Of a stretch of DNA of 64,000 nt, positions 48,090 to 61,205 are shown in pieces. A program made the position numbers and the translations under genes. The notes under the pieces were generated by a model. That model had not been told where the DNA came from, made no database searches, and saw only the letters and a program-made list of their open reading frames with translations. The stretch comes from Epiperipatus broadwayi (Eukaryota > Onychophora > Udeonychophora > Euonychophora > Peripatidae), in the NCBI GenBank assembly GCA_028023455.1, contig JAQFVV010006503.1, positions 536,404 through 600,403 on the forward strand, given 5' to 3'. Position 1 is the first letter of the stretch. The number at the start of each line of letters is the position of its first letter.

Positions 48090-50600
48090 ACTTAATAGCA
48101 GATACCAAATGCAGATTTTTCAGATTTGTGCCCCAACATGTTATCCTAGTGATGAAGCTGTAGAAGATTTTCATATGGATGTACAAAAGGCTTTTTATCA
48201 AAGTAAACACCATTTTGAAATTGTTATGGAAACCTTTAATGCTAGAGTTGGTAAACAAATGAAATATGAAAGTGCTGTAGGTAATTTTTGGTATGGTAGT
48301 AGAAATGAGAGAAGACATAGACTTGTGGAGTTTGCAGAAAAAGAAAAACTTTATATTATGAATTCTTTTTTTGAGAAAAATGTTAAAAGGAAATGAACAT
48401 GGAAGCATCCAAATGAAGGTACAGCAGAATTGGATTATATTTTGACTAACAGAAAATACATATTTCAAGATTGTAATGTTCTTAATAAATTTAACACAGG
48501 AAGTGATCATCTATAAGTAAGGTGTAAGATACATGTTAATGCAAAACTAGAGAAACAAAAATTATTAAGAAAAACAATATTTACAATTGATATTCCTAAT
48601 CTTCAGAATTTAAATTAGAACTTACACATCCGTTTCAAGTATTAGTAGATTTTGAATATGATTCAGATTTTAATGAAATTAATAAGAAAATAACTGATAC
48701 ACTTTTAAAAATTGCAACAAAGATAGCTGGTAGAAAAAAGCAGAAATTGACCAATAAAATTTATACTGAGACTAGAAAATTTATGAAGAAAAAAAGGAAT
48801 ATGAAGATATGCAAAAGAGATGCATTAAAAAGGGTTGAGTACCTCGAATTCTGTGGAAATGGTGCAGAAAAGAGTTGAAAATGATATAAGAAAGTATAAC
48901 TGTGAACTAGCAAGGAAAGCTGTAGAAGAGAATAAAAGTCTTAAGAGTGTAAAACAACATTTTGGTATTGGTAGGAAATTTATATCTGCAATAAGGAAAA
49001 AAGATGGAACTATTGCTAAAGAGAGGAATGACATCATGATCAAGAATTATATAGTAATAAAGAACAAGTCCCTCATATATCTATTATATCTTTTGAGTTG
49101 CCCAGAATTTTAAATGAAGAAGTGAGACATGCAATTAAATTTATGAAGAAAAGAAAGGCTCCAGGTAATAATGGAATTATAATTGATATATTAAGAGAAG
49201 CAGGTGAAGAAATATAATTTTTTTTTAACAAAGTTATGTACCAAATGTCTAAATGATAAAGATGTACCAGATGATTATAAGAATGCAGTATTAATATTAA
49301 TATTTAAAAAAGGTGATAAAGAAGATATTAGAAATTACAGATCTATCAGCCTTTTATCAGTTTTATACAAATTTTTTACCAAGATAATTACAACTTGTCT
49401 ACAGAGAACATTGGATTTCCACCAACCAAGAAAACCTGCTGGATTTTAAAGTGATTTTAGTACAGTAGATCATATCCAGGTATTGGGAGAAGTTATAGAA
49501 AGGACAAATAAATATGAGTTGCCATTATGCTTTGGATTTGTAGATTATGAAAAGGCATTTGATTCTATAAACATTTCTTCAGTGATTAAAGCATTGGATC
49601 ATCAAGGTATAGATGCAGGATATTGTCATATTTTAAATAATATTTATAAAAATGCAACAGCAACAATTAGATTACATAATGATACTAGGAAAGTCAACAT
49701 TGAGAAGGGTGTAAGACAGGGTGACTCCATATCTCCAAAACTTTTTACAGCAGTGTTGCAAGAAGTATTTTGTGGATTAAAATGGGAATCTAAAGAAGTG
49801 AAAGTAAATGGAGATTATTTAAGTCATTTAGATTTTGCAGATGATATAGTTGTTTTTGCAACTAATGCTTTAAAGCTGCAGGAAATGTTACAGGAGTTAT
49901 CAGGTGAAAGTAGTGCTAAAGATAAATGTTAAGAAGACTAAAGTAATGTTCAATGGATTTTCTCAAAGTATGAAAATAAAGATGGGTTATGATGAGTTAG
50001 AAGAAGTTAACAGCTATAAATACCTTGGTCTCATTATTAATACAGATGGAAACATAATGGATGAAATTAATCATAGAATTAAACTTGGTTGGAGTGCTTT
50101 TGGTAGAAATAACTTGATACTAAAAGGAAATATGCCTATGTGTTTGAAAAGAAAGGTTTTTAACAAATGTGTTTTACCCATTCTTACTTATGGATCTAAG
50201 ACTTGGACACTTAAGAGAAGAGCAGTACAGAGATTTCAAACCACTCAAAGAAGTATGGATAGATGCATGTTGGGAGTAACAAGAAGAGATCGAAAACATA
50301 ATATAAGGGTAAGAGAACAAACAGGTGTTACTGACTTCATTAAAAAAATTAAAAGACTAAAGTGGATTTGGGCTGGACATATTTCTAGAAGAGATGATAA
50401 TAGATGGACCATTGAAGTCTTAAATAAAATTTCAAGAGATTGTAAAAGATCCAGAAAGAGACCACATGTTTGATGGATGGATGAAATAAGAAAGTATGCA
50501 AGAGTGATGTGGAGAAAAGATGTTAAAGATTGGAGAAGATAGATTGAACTTGGAGAGACCTTCATCCTGCAGTGGATTGATAATGGTTGATGATGATGAA
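48090..50600 (+). pseudogene. RTE-clade LINE, 5'-truncated, broken
   Basis: Plus-strand copy of the same RTE family, starting inside the endonuclease (QICAPTCYPSDEAVEDFHMDVQ) and ending ggttgatgatgatga near 50601. Segments: endonuclease 48109-48396 (the Trp of WTWKHP is TGA), linker 48835-49113, RT 49204-49449 and 49483-49932 (YEKAFDS; catalytic FADD at 49833-49844), C-terminus 49904-50473 (YLGLIINTDGN, RMGVTRRDRK-like region, then a stop in HVRWMDEI). At least five frame breaks. The catalytic FADD is kept, unlike the 29.1-31.8 kb copy. Confidence 0.85.
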
Positions 50601-51984
50601 CATAAATATATAACCTGTCAAATCTGGTTATAAAAATTACAGAAATATAGAGCAAGAAACTAAAATCAAATTATAAAATAAGTAAATGGTCAGGAAGCAG
50701 GCGAGTATAATCCTAAATTTAAAGAAATTTTTGCAGGAATTTCTAAAAAACTTTAATAAAATTTCATATGCTCATATTTTTCTGGAAAATAAAAATAATA
50801 TAATTTTAAAAGTTAAATTATATATTTAGATTTCTTTTTTAGTTTATACTTTTTAAAAATGTGACGCAATATCTTAAATTTAGTGACATTTTTTTAAAAA
50901 TTTGAATAAGTACTTAACATAGTTTGCCTGCTAGAAACTTGCTGTCCATTTTAAAAAAAACAATCCATTTTCAGGGGCTTACAACACGTGGTATAAACAA
51001 TATGGCTGACTCTAATTTATTGTATTCAATAATTATGGGTTTTTATTTATTAAAATGATAAACACAAAAGTCCAAAGAGAAGTAATTCAAATTGTTTTTA
51101 AAGTAGATACAGTAAATAAAATTTTTAAATAAACATCATTTAGTAGACTATAACAAAAGTGCAGACTGACATCACTGTGTGGGTGGTCACTATCTCGTAA
51201 TTTTAAAAATATTTCACTGCATCTTGTTCTGCTGGTTAAATATTCCAAATTTTAATCATATCTCCAGTTCCATCAGCAGACAAACTATGTCAATAAAATA
51301 GTAATATAAATTTTATATTGAATCAAAGTGTAATCTTGCAGAGAAATATAAGAATTTTAAAGTTAGCTCTCCTGTTCTTAAGATAATTTGTTGTAATGAA
51401 TTGCATTTTTTTTTATTTTTAAGAAAATTAAAAGCTATTTGTGTAATAAAGTGAAACTTAATGTACTTTGATTTGGTTAATAGTAACATCTTCAAGAGTA
51501 AAAGAAAAGCACTTTATACTAAAAAGAAAATATTTGTTTGAAAAAAGATATTTTCCAGTTATTTATTTATTGTAAAATTTATTTAATATAATTGATATTA
51601 GTCTTGGTGACGTCAATATGGTGCATATCTAAATAATGATTGTATTAAATGTGAATTAAAAGATGTTTTAAATATAAATGTAAATTTATATGATGTAAAA
51701 TAATATTCATTTACTATCAAAATTTAATACTCTAAATTAAGTAAAGGAAAATGAACAGTTTCTTCCAAAAAAAGAATAAAATCATACTAAAAATGTTTCT
51801 AATAAAGCTTAATTAAGATTCCAAGGATATCAATGTTTAGTAATAAATTGTTCGGATAAAAATTATAAATAAATTATTTTCACAAATCAGTACTGGATTT
51901 AATAACTACATAATTTAAAATTTAAATGTTTGTCTAGTTTATTTAATTCAGCACAAAATATTTATATTGGAGGTCAATTATCTT
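50601..51984. other. AT-rich DNA, no gene seen
   Basis: 1.4 kb with nothing supported. Confidence 0.35.
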
Positions 51985-52230
51985 TTTTCGCATGTGTGTG
52001 ATCATGTATATCGGTTATATGAGATAGAGTAGATGGCAGAAGGGAGTTTGAAAGTCTGTGTTCAAATCCTCTATATAGCATCTAGATTCCAGGTATATAA
52101 AATAATTGTATTTAAAATATTTCAAATATTAACTGTAAATTGTAAGACCTTTAAACACAGACTTTAAAGCTCCCTCCAGCTATCTGCTCTATCTTATACA
52201 ACTGATACGCATGGCCACACATTATGTGAG
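51985..52230. repeat. Foldback element, ~85-bp arms
   Basis: 51985-52070 and 52145-52230 are imperfect reverse complements (gagatagagtagatggcaga with tatctgctctatctt). Related to 25864-26035. Confidence 0.7.
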
Positions 52231-52315
52231 AAAGATAAATGATCCCCAATATATGTATTTTGTGCTAAACTAGTGCTCATCAGTTGACCTAGATCATCAT
52301 TTCCCACACAGATAT
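52231..52315 (-). ncRNA. Hammerhead-family B relic
   Basis: Minus-strand CTGATGA at 52283-52277 preceded by aggtcaa, like the best copy at 37829-37908; the flanking gatccccaatat is also shared (37853-37860). The stem II and GAAA are lost (AAAA), so it should be inactive. Confidence 0.4.
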
Positions 52316-52812
52316 ATAATCAGTGCTCATTTTAAATGCCTTATAATTTACATTTATAACTCCAAGTATATAAATTGTACTTGTATTCAATCAAATACTA
52401 AATATTAATTATGGATATACTGTAAATATAAATGACAAAAATTATTAGAGAAATCATTTGAGGAAAGATGAAATAATTAAAAGTTTGTCTATTTCAGTAA
52501 TAAAGTTTATTGTAGTAAGTTTCAGGAAATAATAAAATGAATGGCAGTTGAATGAATAATTGTCAAGCTATCAAAATTCAGTACTATTTTATGTGTTTCA
52601 GTTTTATTTATTAAACTTATTTTTTTGAATAATATGTGTCATTTAAACTCATAAATAAATGTTGATCTGTAAAGAAAATCAGAATAATTATCAATATGTT
52701 TATTATATTTAACTGATTTTAACTGAAAAAGCTAAGAAAATATTTTATGTATTAATAGTAATTTGTTATTGTGTCCAAACTACAGCCTTGATTACATGCA
52801 TTCATCATCATC
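52316..52812. other. AT-rich spacer
   Basis: No feature seen. Confidence 0.35.
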
Positions 52813-52986
<174 letters not shown>

Positions 52987-55039
52987 TTATTATAAAAATC
53001 TCATTAAGCAATGTTAAACATTAAGAGATCTTATATGTAAAGAAAAATAAAATTTTAAATCTACTAATAACTAAAACGGTCATAAAATACAATTATTTTT
53101 AAAAATAATGTTGATAAGGCATTAATTAATCACAGAAAATTTTAAGTTTGTATACATGCACAGACAAAAAACTTACCATAATAAAATATAAATCTATATG
53201 GTAATTACTCTATAGTATGGAATATATTTGGATGTTGGTGTGCATACTTAGCATATGAAAGACACTATTAGTATCTATTTAATAGGGATATACTTATATG
53301 GGTGTTTATCATTGAATTAATAAATATTCCAGTGGAGATTTAGAAGTGCAAGTGAATAAGTATTGTAACCCTCCATATTGTCATGGTACCAAGTTACTAA
53401 TAGAGTAAATTTTTTAAGATCTGCTAATAATACTGGAAAACAGATAATCAAGGTTGAAGAAAGGAAACAAATGTTATTACAAAGAGTTGATAATGATATT
53501 GCTCCTAGATATATTTTTATCTTTAGCATATGATGAACAATTCATCACATTTTATTTTCAAATGTTTTAAAACAAGTAGTATGGAAAAAAGAGATTTTCA
53601 ATCTTCATGAGTATAACTTTTACAAAAAACCTAGAAATTTTTTTAAAAATTGAATATCCTATTTTGAGATCTCTAATGGAAACAACACAGATGTGTTGCG
53701 ATAAGTAAACCAAAGTGCACACTTAATCATCAAGTTGATGCAATGAATGATAATCTTCCTGTAACTCATCATGGGGTTTTTAAAGTTTTCTATGATTTTA
53801 AGGCAGATCTGGTTGTTCATAACATAAGCATGCATAAAACCATAATCATTTGTCATTTACATGATTAAATGATAATTGTAGTAGATACAAAATTTTATGG
53901 ACTAATCTGCCACATGATGTATTTCTTTCATCTACTTTATTTAATATATTCATCAATTATTGTGTGGATACAGAGTGCAAGAAACTATTCTGATTATATT
54001 TCTTTGATTTCTCAAAAAATATTGTTTTCTAAAATAGAAAAGTCTTTCAATAAGGATTTGTAAAGAATGAAATTTAATTCTAAGGCTGGGGTATTATTCC
54101 TAATACACTAAAGAAAATATGTTCAATTTTCCATTTAAACAATAAAAAAAGAATTTGTTTTCTAAATATAATTTGGACAATACTAATTTGAAAATGCATT
54201 CCTGTATTGTTAGCAATCCTATTTTCTTCATTTATTTAAGATGATATTAAAGTTAATTTCTAGAAATAATCTCCTTGCAAGGCTAGTTGATACTATTTAG
54301 AATTGTGATCCAAATATGTTATGGATTGTTTCCTTAGAATTAGCATACTGAGTTGGTGATTTCTGTGCCTCTGTTGGAGAAGAAGTTTCCATACTAAATT
54401 TCTAGATATTCAAATTTAACATTACCTTGAGAAAAATTACTGATATGTTTAAGTCTACTGCTTGCTGTAGTTTCCTTTTCTTTTACATATTCCTCTTACA
54501 TATCAAAGGGAAAAATGCATCACAGATAATGTATAAAAAACTATTATGCAGATCAGATTTGTCAGTAACTTAAGTATAGTTCGACCATCTAAGATTTAAC
54601 TCAAATTAAGCTCCCCTTTTTGGATATTCAATGAAAAATCTTTAATCAAAAAATTATAATGTGAGTAAAATAAATTATTATGAGATTCTAAACATTTTTA
54701 TTCCAGATTCAATAATAATGGCAGCTGGATTTTATTTTCCAAACACAATTTGAATATCATCCATAGAGTCTGAACAAACCACTATTATTGCATTCATCTG
54801 CTTTATAATAGAATTTAACAACCAATGTGGACAACACAGAATATGAACAATGTACTTAAGGATTGTCAAATATAAAACTGTAATGGCAGAATTAAAGAAC
54901 TTAATAAAACCACTAGTGAATTTATAGTTTTTGTTAATCAGTCAATAAATATGAAACTCAGTTTAATTACTTTATAATTTTACTTTAATTTAAAAATAAT
55001 TTTAAGACAGGCTTTAACCTGTATCAAATGTACCTTAAA
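52987..55039. other. Possibly decayed coding DNA of unknown origin
   Basis: 53.3-54.5 kb is less extreme in composition than its flanks and has several frame fragments on both strands (for example 53529-53317 and 53856-53659 minus, 53869-54063 plus) with many stops. I could not match any to a family. An old transposase or gene remnant is possible; it may equally be noise. Confidence 0.25.
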
Positions 55040-55240
55040 TTTTTTATAATAATTAAGCAACATCTTTACTTTGCTGACAGAGGGACCTCTCCAACCATGA
55101 CACAAGATAGCATCTTTTATAAAGATAAGAATAGCCATCTTATCTTTAGTCTAACTTTACATTTATATAGGCCAATCTGAAGCAACTTGATTTGAGAGCA
55201 TGAAGCTGTTACTTCTCTTTACTGTTTAAGTCCACTATTT
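55040..55240 (+). repeat. Repeat related to the 20846-21146 foldback
   Basis: gccatcttatctttagtc...tatataggccaatctgaagc...ttgatttgagagcatg follows the same order as 20926-20990. Only about half the unit is present. Confidence 0.6.
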
Positions 55241-55424
55241 CCTATACAAATGAAAATTCATGAATCTTGCAATTTATGAGTTAATATTACAATCTTTATG
55301 CTGGAAAAGTAGTTAGGCAGTTTATAAATAAAAACAATTTTTTTATCTATAAAAAGAGAACTGAATATAAAACATAAGATCTAATTTAAATAAGATCAAA
55401 ATAGTCATTATAAATATATAATAT

Positions 55425-55980
55425 ATTATTTGCCAAAGGTTTGTGATGATGGTATCAGATGTAATAACAACAATCAACTCTTAAACTATCAACAATCTGT
55501 AGTCAAGGCAACCTACTTTAACAATAAAAGTGGAATGACCTTTAGCTATGACTTTATATATTTATAAAGACACCAAAGATTGCAACTTGTCCAAGAGTGT
55601 GAGATTAATAATGCAAAGAAGTTTAAACAAACCTCATTTATCAGGCAAAACCTTTATTGTTAAAGGAGGTTGCCCAGACTACAGAGTGAGATTGGTGACA
55701 GCTTAAGAGTTGATTGATGCCATCCATCTTATAAATCTATTAAAGATTTGAGTAATTGTATTTATTGTCTTAGAAGTGATAACACATGGATCTATTTCCA
55801 TAATCTGTCATTAAATGTTGAATGTATAGAGAATTTTAAACTTTATTTAAACTTTTCAAATACAAACAACTTATTGCCTCTTTGTATAGTTTGTATTTGA
55901 AAAGTTTAAGTAAAGTTTAAACTTTTCTATACATTTAACATTTAATAGTAGATGATGGAAATAGTCGAACATATTATCAC
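55425..55980. repeat. Nested inverted repeats: a 265-bp foldback beside a SINE-tail palindrome
   Basis: 55468-55735 is a foldback (atcaactcttaaact and agttgattga outer ends; tgtagtcaaggcaacctact with ggaggttgcccagactaca). 55788-55969 is a second palindrome made of two head-to-head 3' parts of the SINE seen at 38795 and 41650 (catttaatagtagatgatgg, caaatacaaac). 55435-55460 (ggtttgtgatgatggtatcagatgtaa) matches 38771-38797, the sequence outside the SINE there, which suggests the foldback sits in a broken copy. Confidence 0.65.
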
Positions 55981-56299
55981 ATATAACATCATTTTTAAAA
56001 AAAAATCATATAATCAATTTTTTATATTACTACTGTAAACTTTTGCAGAGAATATCGGAAAAAGTTTATTTATTTTTTTTAAAAATCCTATTCAGTTTAT
56101 TAAGATCATATGTTATTCTTTTAAATTTATAACTAGTCAAATATATATATATATAAATAATTTTATCATTTGACTATAATAATTCATTAAATTTTTGTTT
56201 GAGAAAAAATTATGTATAAAGTGATGAGCTTTATAATATAAAAATATATGTTCATAATAAATTCATTAAATTTGTAGGTCAATATTTTTCTAGTTTAAC
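55981..56299. other. AT-rich spacer
   Basis: Includes an (AT)n run near 56141. Nothing else. Confidence 0.4.
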
Positions 56300-56312
56300 A
56301 AGAAAGAAATAA
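56300..56312 (+). repeat. Left target-site duplication, 13 bp
   Basis: aagaaagaaataa, identical to 56585-56597. Confidence 0.9.
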
Positions 56313-56584
56313 CCCTCACATGATCACCATTTCTTATGCTTGCTCAAAACTGTTATTAAAATAGGCAAAACTCTCTATACGTATTACCACTCAGTGCAAG
56401 CCAGAGTAGGTGCAGTGCTCTCAGATCCAAGGCTCCTCATTAATGAAGGTGACAAGCCAGAAACTAGTCTGGGGATATTGGATGAGTAGGCACCAGATAG
56501 GGATTTTATGCACAAGCCTTCCGGCATCCATTGATTATTCTGGCATGCACTGAATGGCAATACATAGAGACTTTTGCCTGTTTT
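56313..56584 (+). mobile_element. Short hammerhead-like retroelement (272 bp), same family as 16810-17580
   Basis: A reduced copy bracketed by exact 13-bp TSDs: an inverted tail piece (56313 to about 56405, starting ccctcacatgatcaccattt) joined to one direct unit (ggtgcagtgctctcagatcc...ctgttttaa). The core reads TTAATGA for CTGATGA and stem II is disrupted (ggtgac), so the ribozyme is dead. The lack of an internal region shows that the unit alone, with an inverted start, can be the inserted form. Confidence 0.75.
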
Positions 56585-56597
56585 AAGAAAGAAATAA
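56585..56597 (+). repeat. Right target-site duplication, 13 bp
   Basis: aagaaagaaataa; see 56300-56312. Confidence 0.9.
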
Positions 56598-57234
56598 TTA
56601 AATGCCAAACACATATATAATATGATTACACACAAACATGAAATTTTTTATATAAAACACATCCAATAATTATCTTAACATATAAGTCAAATTATTTTTT
56701 CAATCTAATTGTAACAAATACAAATATATTGAATCAATTTTAAATCTGCATTTTCATTCATTTAAGCAAAAATACGATATTTTTCTAATCCTAAAACATA
56801 TTTTTTATGAATGACATAATAAAATTCTAAGAAAATATGCCTAGATTTAGTATCCTGTGAGGCTATTAAACTTGTGTGGGTCTTTCATTAATGAAACACT
56901 TTCATTTTCTTTCTAAATATTTTTTATCCTAAGCTGAATAATTTTTTGGTTCATTGTTCTAATTTATTCAAAGTTGTTTTGTCTCCTGTTATTGTAAAAA
57001 AAAAAAAAAAAAAATTTTTTTTAAAATGACATAGAATTTTATAAATTGTTATGGAATATAATTTTTTATTTTTATTTTTTAGAACTATATTCACAATATA
57101 TATATATGCACCCATTTCCAATAGTTAAATTTCTTATCTGTGCTTTCATATATATATATATTGAACTGGGTCCACCAAATAAGACACTTATTTTTGCTAG
57201 GTTTAACTGAGTTTAAATCCCTTTTACAATAATT
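56598..57234. other. AT-rich spacer with A/T homopolymers
   Basis: A run of ~19 A then 8 T at 56996-57022; AT microsatellites near 57098 and 57150. Confidence 0.5.
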
Positions 57235-58222
57235 AAAAAAACCACAGGAATGGACCAGCCCTTAAAGCACAGAAGAGAATACCATTGATAGCATAATGAT
57301 CAATGATACCCATGGTCAGATTGTGGCTATGCAAAGCATAACACAATCACATTTCCAGACTATGACCCACCTCAACTGGGGGTTTAAACCCAGCCATCCA
57401 GGCATTTTATTTGTTTTGAGGATCAAACTCAGGTGCCAGCCAATTATAAGTTATATAGTCAGCATGCTTTGGTCAACAGGCACACAATCCAGCTCTTGAA
57501 ATATCCCATTGCTAGCTCATACTCTGTCTCAGTATCCAGCACATTCATTTAACACATAAAAAATAACTATACTCATATTAATGATGACACAGTGACAAGT
57601 GAGACAGAAAATAGACCAACTAACATTTAAGCAAACATTAATATTTATTGAAGCACACACACATCTAATATAATATAACAATATAATATTTTACATAAAG
57701 AAATATAAATGATTAATGATTAGATTCAGGCTAAATTATGATATCAGTCCTTCTTTAACTAAAGTTCATTTAAAATAAGTATAAAGTTTCTATAGACAAA
57801 TATCAAAATGTCTTTACCTAGATGTTTATGATTGTCAATTTTCCAAATGGTTGGCTTTTGATTCTCCATCAATGGCTTCATGGCTTTCCTTTCAGGTTTC
57901 TGTCAAACAATGGGAGAAATAGAGTATGTGGAATCTTCTACTTCACAATCTTGGCATTGGTTCCAGGTATTTATTCAGGCAGGATAGTTGATGGCTCAGA
58001 GCTTGGGGCATGAAGCCCTGTCAGACACGCATATGGCTTATGCGGCTTCTCCATTAATGGTGACTACAAAAGCAATGACTGGTTTATTACTGTATTTACA
58101 GTTTTCAATATTTGGATCTCTGGTTATTTGAATTCTCAATGAAAAACTATGTGTCAGCATTCTACATTCTGTCTCAAATGAATAATAATAATCCAAACTG
58201 AATTAATAATGGCATGAAGACC
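57235..58222. other. Unclassified, less AT-rich block (possible old repeat)
   Basis: About 1 kb with higher GC than the surroundings (for example cccacctcaactgggggttt near 57368, cacgcatatggcttatgcgg near 58026). Two short frames (57296-57499, 57822-58013) have protein-like composition but no domain I recognise. An old retroelement fragment is the best guess. Confidence 0.3.
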
Positions 58223-58362
58223 AGACTAGTTCAATCACAAAATGAAGGCCAGAACTATTCAATCATAAAATGCAGACCAGAATAATTCTATCGTAAAATG
58301 AAGAATGAAATAATTCTATCGTAAAATGAAGAATGAAATAATTCAACCATTAAATGCAGACT
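58223..58362 (+). repeat. 28-bp minisatellite, five copies
   Basis: Units begin at 58223, 58251, 58279, 58307 and 58335, pattern aga..a.ttcaatca.aaaatgaag; exact 28-base period with 70-95 percent identity between neighbours. Confidence 0.85.
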
Positions 58363-59133
58363 GGACTGAATAACAATAGCCAAGATGTAACTTATATATC
58401 TTAACTCTTATTATATATATATATATTAACATTATTTTTAATTTTGATCATAACTTAAGTCTGTTTTTAAATATTTTTACATTTTGTTAATCTAATTGTC
58501 TTTTACAGTCCACATTATTTAATCTTTTGCTTAGATTAATCAACTATCTCAATGATAGCTTACATAGTTTTTTTAATTAATTCAATTGTTAGTTTTTCTT
58601 TTTCTTTATCATCCAGTAATCGTTTAAAACTTATTACATTGGCAACAGTTTTTTTTTTTTTTTACAAACAAAATTTTATTCTGACTTTCCATATTTACTT
58701 ATTTTAAAAAGTAGAGAGTTTCTAAATCTTTCCCTATCCTGCTTTCAATAATTTTATTCTGTTTTAAAAGAAAAATATATGTAATCTTTTTTTTTTTTAC
58801 AAAGCTACATTTTAAACACAAAAAAAACTACTCTAAAACATATTATACTTTCTTTCTATTTTAAAAGAGAAATATGATGCAATACCTTATTTTACATGTT
58901 TGCATTTTAAAATCTATTTCTTAAATACTTATTTCTTCAACTATTTTTATTTTTATTAGTAATTTAATTATTTATTGTTAAGTGATAAATATATAATGTG
59001 AGTTATATATGTGTGTTTTATACATATATCTCTGGCTAGCATAACAATATATAATAGTGCATTTGTAAAATATAGCATTGGGGTCTTAAGATAAATAGAT
59101 TGGCTTATATCTATTATTACTATGACAATAAGC
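58363..59133. other. AT-rich DNA, no gene seen
   Basis: T-rich, several homopolymers. Nothing supported. Confidence 0.35.
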
Positions 59134-59665
59134 AAAAAATAATAAATTCTTTACAACAACTATATAAAGATCAATTTTTTTTATACATTAAAAGTTTTTT
59201 CAGCACATCATTTGGTTCTCTTTTCAAATGTTAATAATCTATTATGTTAACAAACTATTTCAGACATAAAACCATCTAGTGTTCAATAATGAAATTAAAA
59301 CAAACAATGCCAATATAAATCATTAAAATAAATAAAAACCCACATATATAAATCCCATAGTTACAAAATAATTGACTATATCATAACAATACAATAAATA
59401 AAATAAATTACATATTTTTTTCTCTTTTACAATTATATATATATATATATATATATGCAGGTTTTGATTTATTTTAAAAATTTATATTGGTATTGTTTGT
59501 TTAAATTCCATTATTGAACACTAGATGGTTTTATGTCTGAAATAGTTTGTTAACAAAATAGATTATTAACATTTGAAAATGGCATCAAATCATGTGCTGA
59601 AAAGGGCTTTTAATGTATAAAAAAATTGGTATTTATATAGCTGTTGTAAAGAATTTATTATTTTC
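59134..59665. repeat. Large foldback element (~207-bp arms, ~116-bp centre)
   Basis: Left arm 59134-59341 and right arm 59458-59665 are reverse complements at roughly 85-90 percent (aataataaattctttacaac with gttgtaaagaatttattatt; accatctagtgttcaataat with attattgaacactagatggt). The centre holds a (TA)n microsatellite at 59436-59457. No coding content. Confidence 0.85.
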
Positions 59666-61205
59666 TGATTATTATTTTATGAAAGAAAAGCATAAAGATA
59701 TTCAGTCTTTTCCAATTTTGATGACTTACTATGATATGTCATGATTAACAGCTGTATAAGATAAGAGTTATCATTCTCACCTCAGTTCAGGTTTGACAGT
59801 TTTCAATCCTCACTATCAGTAAACAGGGGTCTAGTACACACACATGGGCTTCAAACAATCAGAAAAAGCTGTCCTATTACTTTTCTTAGAGCTTATAATT
59901 GAGCAGTGTAAAAACTAGAAGTAAATATCTATTCCTGAAGCTGTTTTTATGCTACCTCTCCAATAACTATCACCATGGTAAATCAATTTCATAAAAATAT
60001 AAATAAATTTACAAGGAGATTAAAAGTAAGTATTTTCTTTTTTGATTAATGAAAACAAGATATGAACTAAATTATCATTATTCTTATTTTTAATTTACAT
60101 TTATCAAATCCAAAAATAAGATTTAATTAAATAATTCCTTCTTAATCATCTAAATAAACACAGATTATAGAATTAACTATAATTCATGTGCATTAACAAA
60201 AAACTCTTCTTTTAGAAGAAATATTTTTTTTTGTAACATCAAATTTTATTTTTGCCAAACTCAGAAATAAATTAAATGAAATATTTATTAAATAGAAATC
60301 TTTCTTTATATTTGATTTTAAATAATTTATAATATCTCAAAGAATATCAGTTAACATTATTACTCAATCAACATATTGGTTACAACAGATTTTAATTTAA
60401 ATTATATATGTAAATGGTTTTTGTGTTATTTTATACTTTTTATTTTCAACTTCAAATATATATGTATACAGATACTATATTGTGTGTCATAAGATAATCT
60501 GGTCACAATATATTTAATGCATGGATATAATAAATGCAATTAGAAAGTAGAAATGGTTTAAACTATATCGATAAAAATGCAGTGAATGAAATTACATTCA
60601 ATATTTGAATATTCTTTTAAATGTAAACAATAATTGCAGAAAATTAACACCTTTTATAATAGCATAATTTCATCTGAAATAGCTTTATTAGCCAATTAAT
60701 CAATATTAGTTATGCTAAAATATAATAAAACATTGTTTGAATTAAATTATGTAAGATTATATGTATATTCAGAAACATGGCATCATGATATTGTGTATAT
60801 ATATATTAATTAAATTTTTATGATAAAGAAATATGAATGAACTGTTTGCGGCATATATTATCCAGAAAGGAGAATTTATTGTTTTTAAATCTAAATTCAT
60901 GATAAAAACCAATTTTGCCTTACTTGCCTGATAATCTCTAACATCAGCCCAATTTTCTTGAGAAAAGAGTGAATGTGCAAAATATATATGTGAATGATCA
61001 TCTTTCATATATGCAATACTAACAGATAAAAGTAAATTATAGTTTTATTCCTAAAAGCTGTAATGTTATTTTTAAAGGCAGCGATTTGCAACAAAAGAAA
61101 AGAGTATTAAGAATTCTCTAATTGATGATCTAGATGCTATTCAGTGATTTTTTTATTTAACTTCCATAATTGTAACTATTTTCAGATGAATAGAAATTAC
61201 GTGAG
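59666..61205. other. AT-rich DNA, no gene seen
   Basis: 1.5 kb; the 79-codon minus frame 61008-60769 has no recognisable feature. Confidence 0.35.

Noticed and set aside
53300-54500. Possible old transposase or gene
   Set aside because: Frame fragments on both strands with frequent stops and no motif I could name; kept only as a low-confidence region note.
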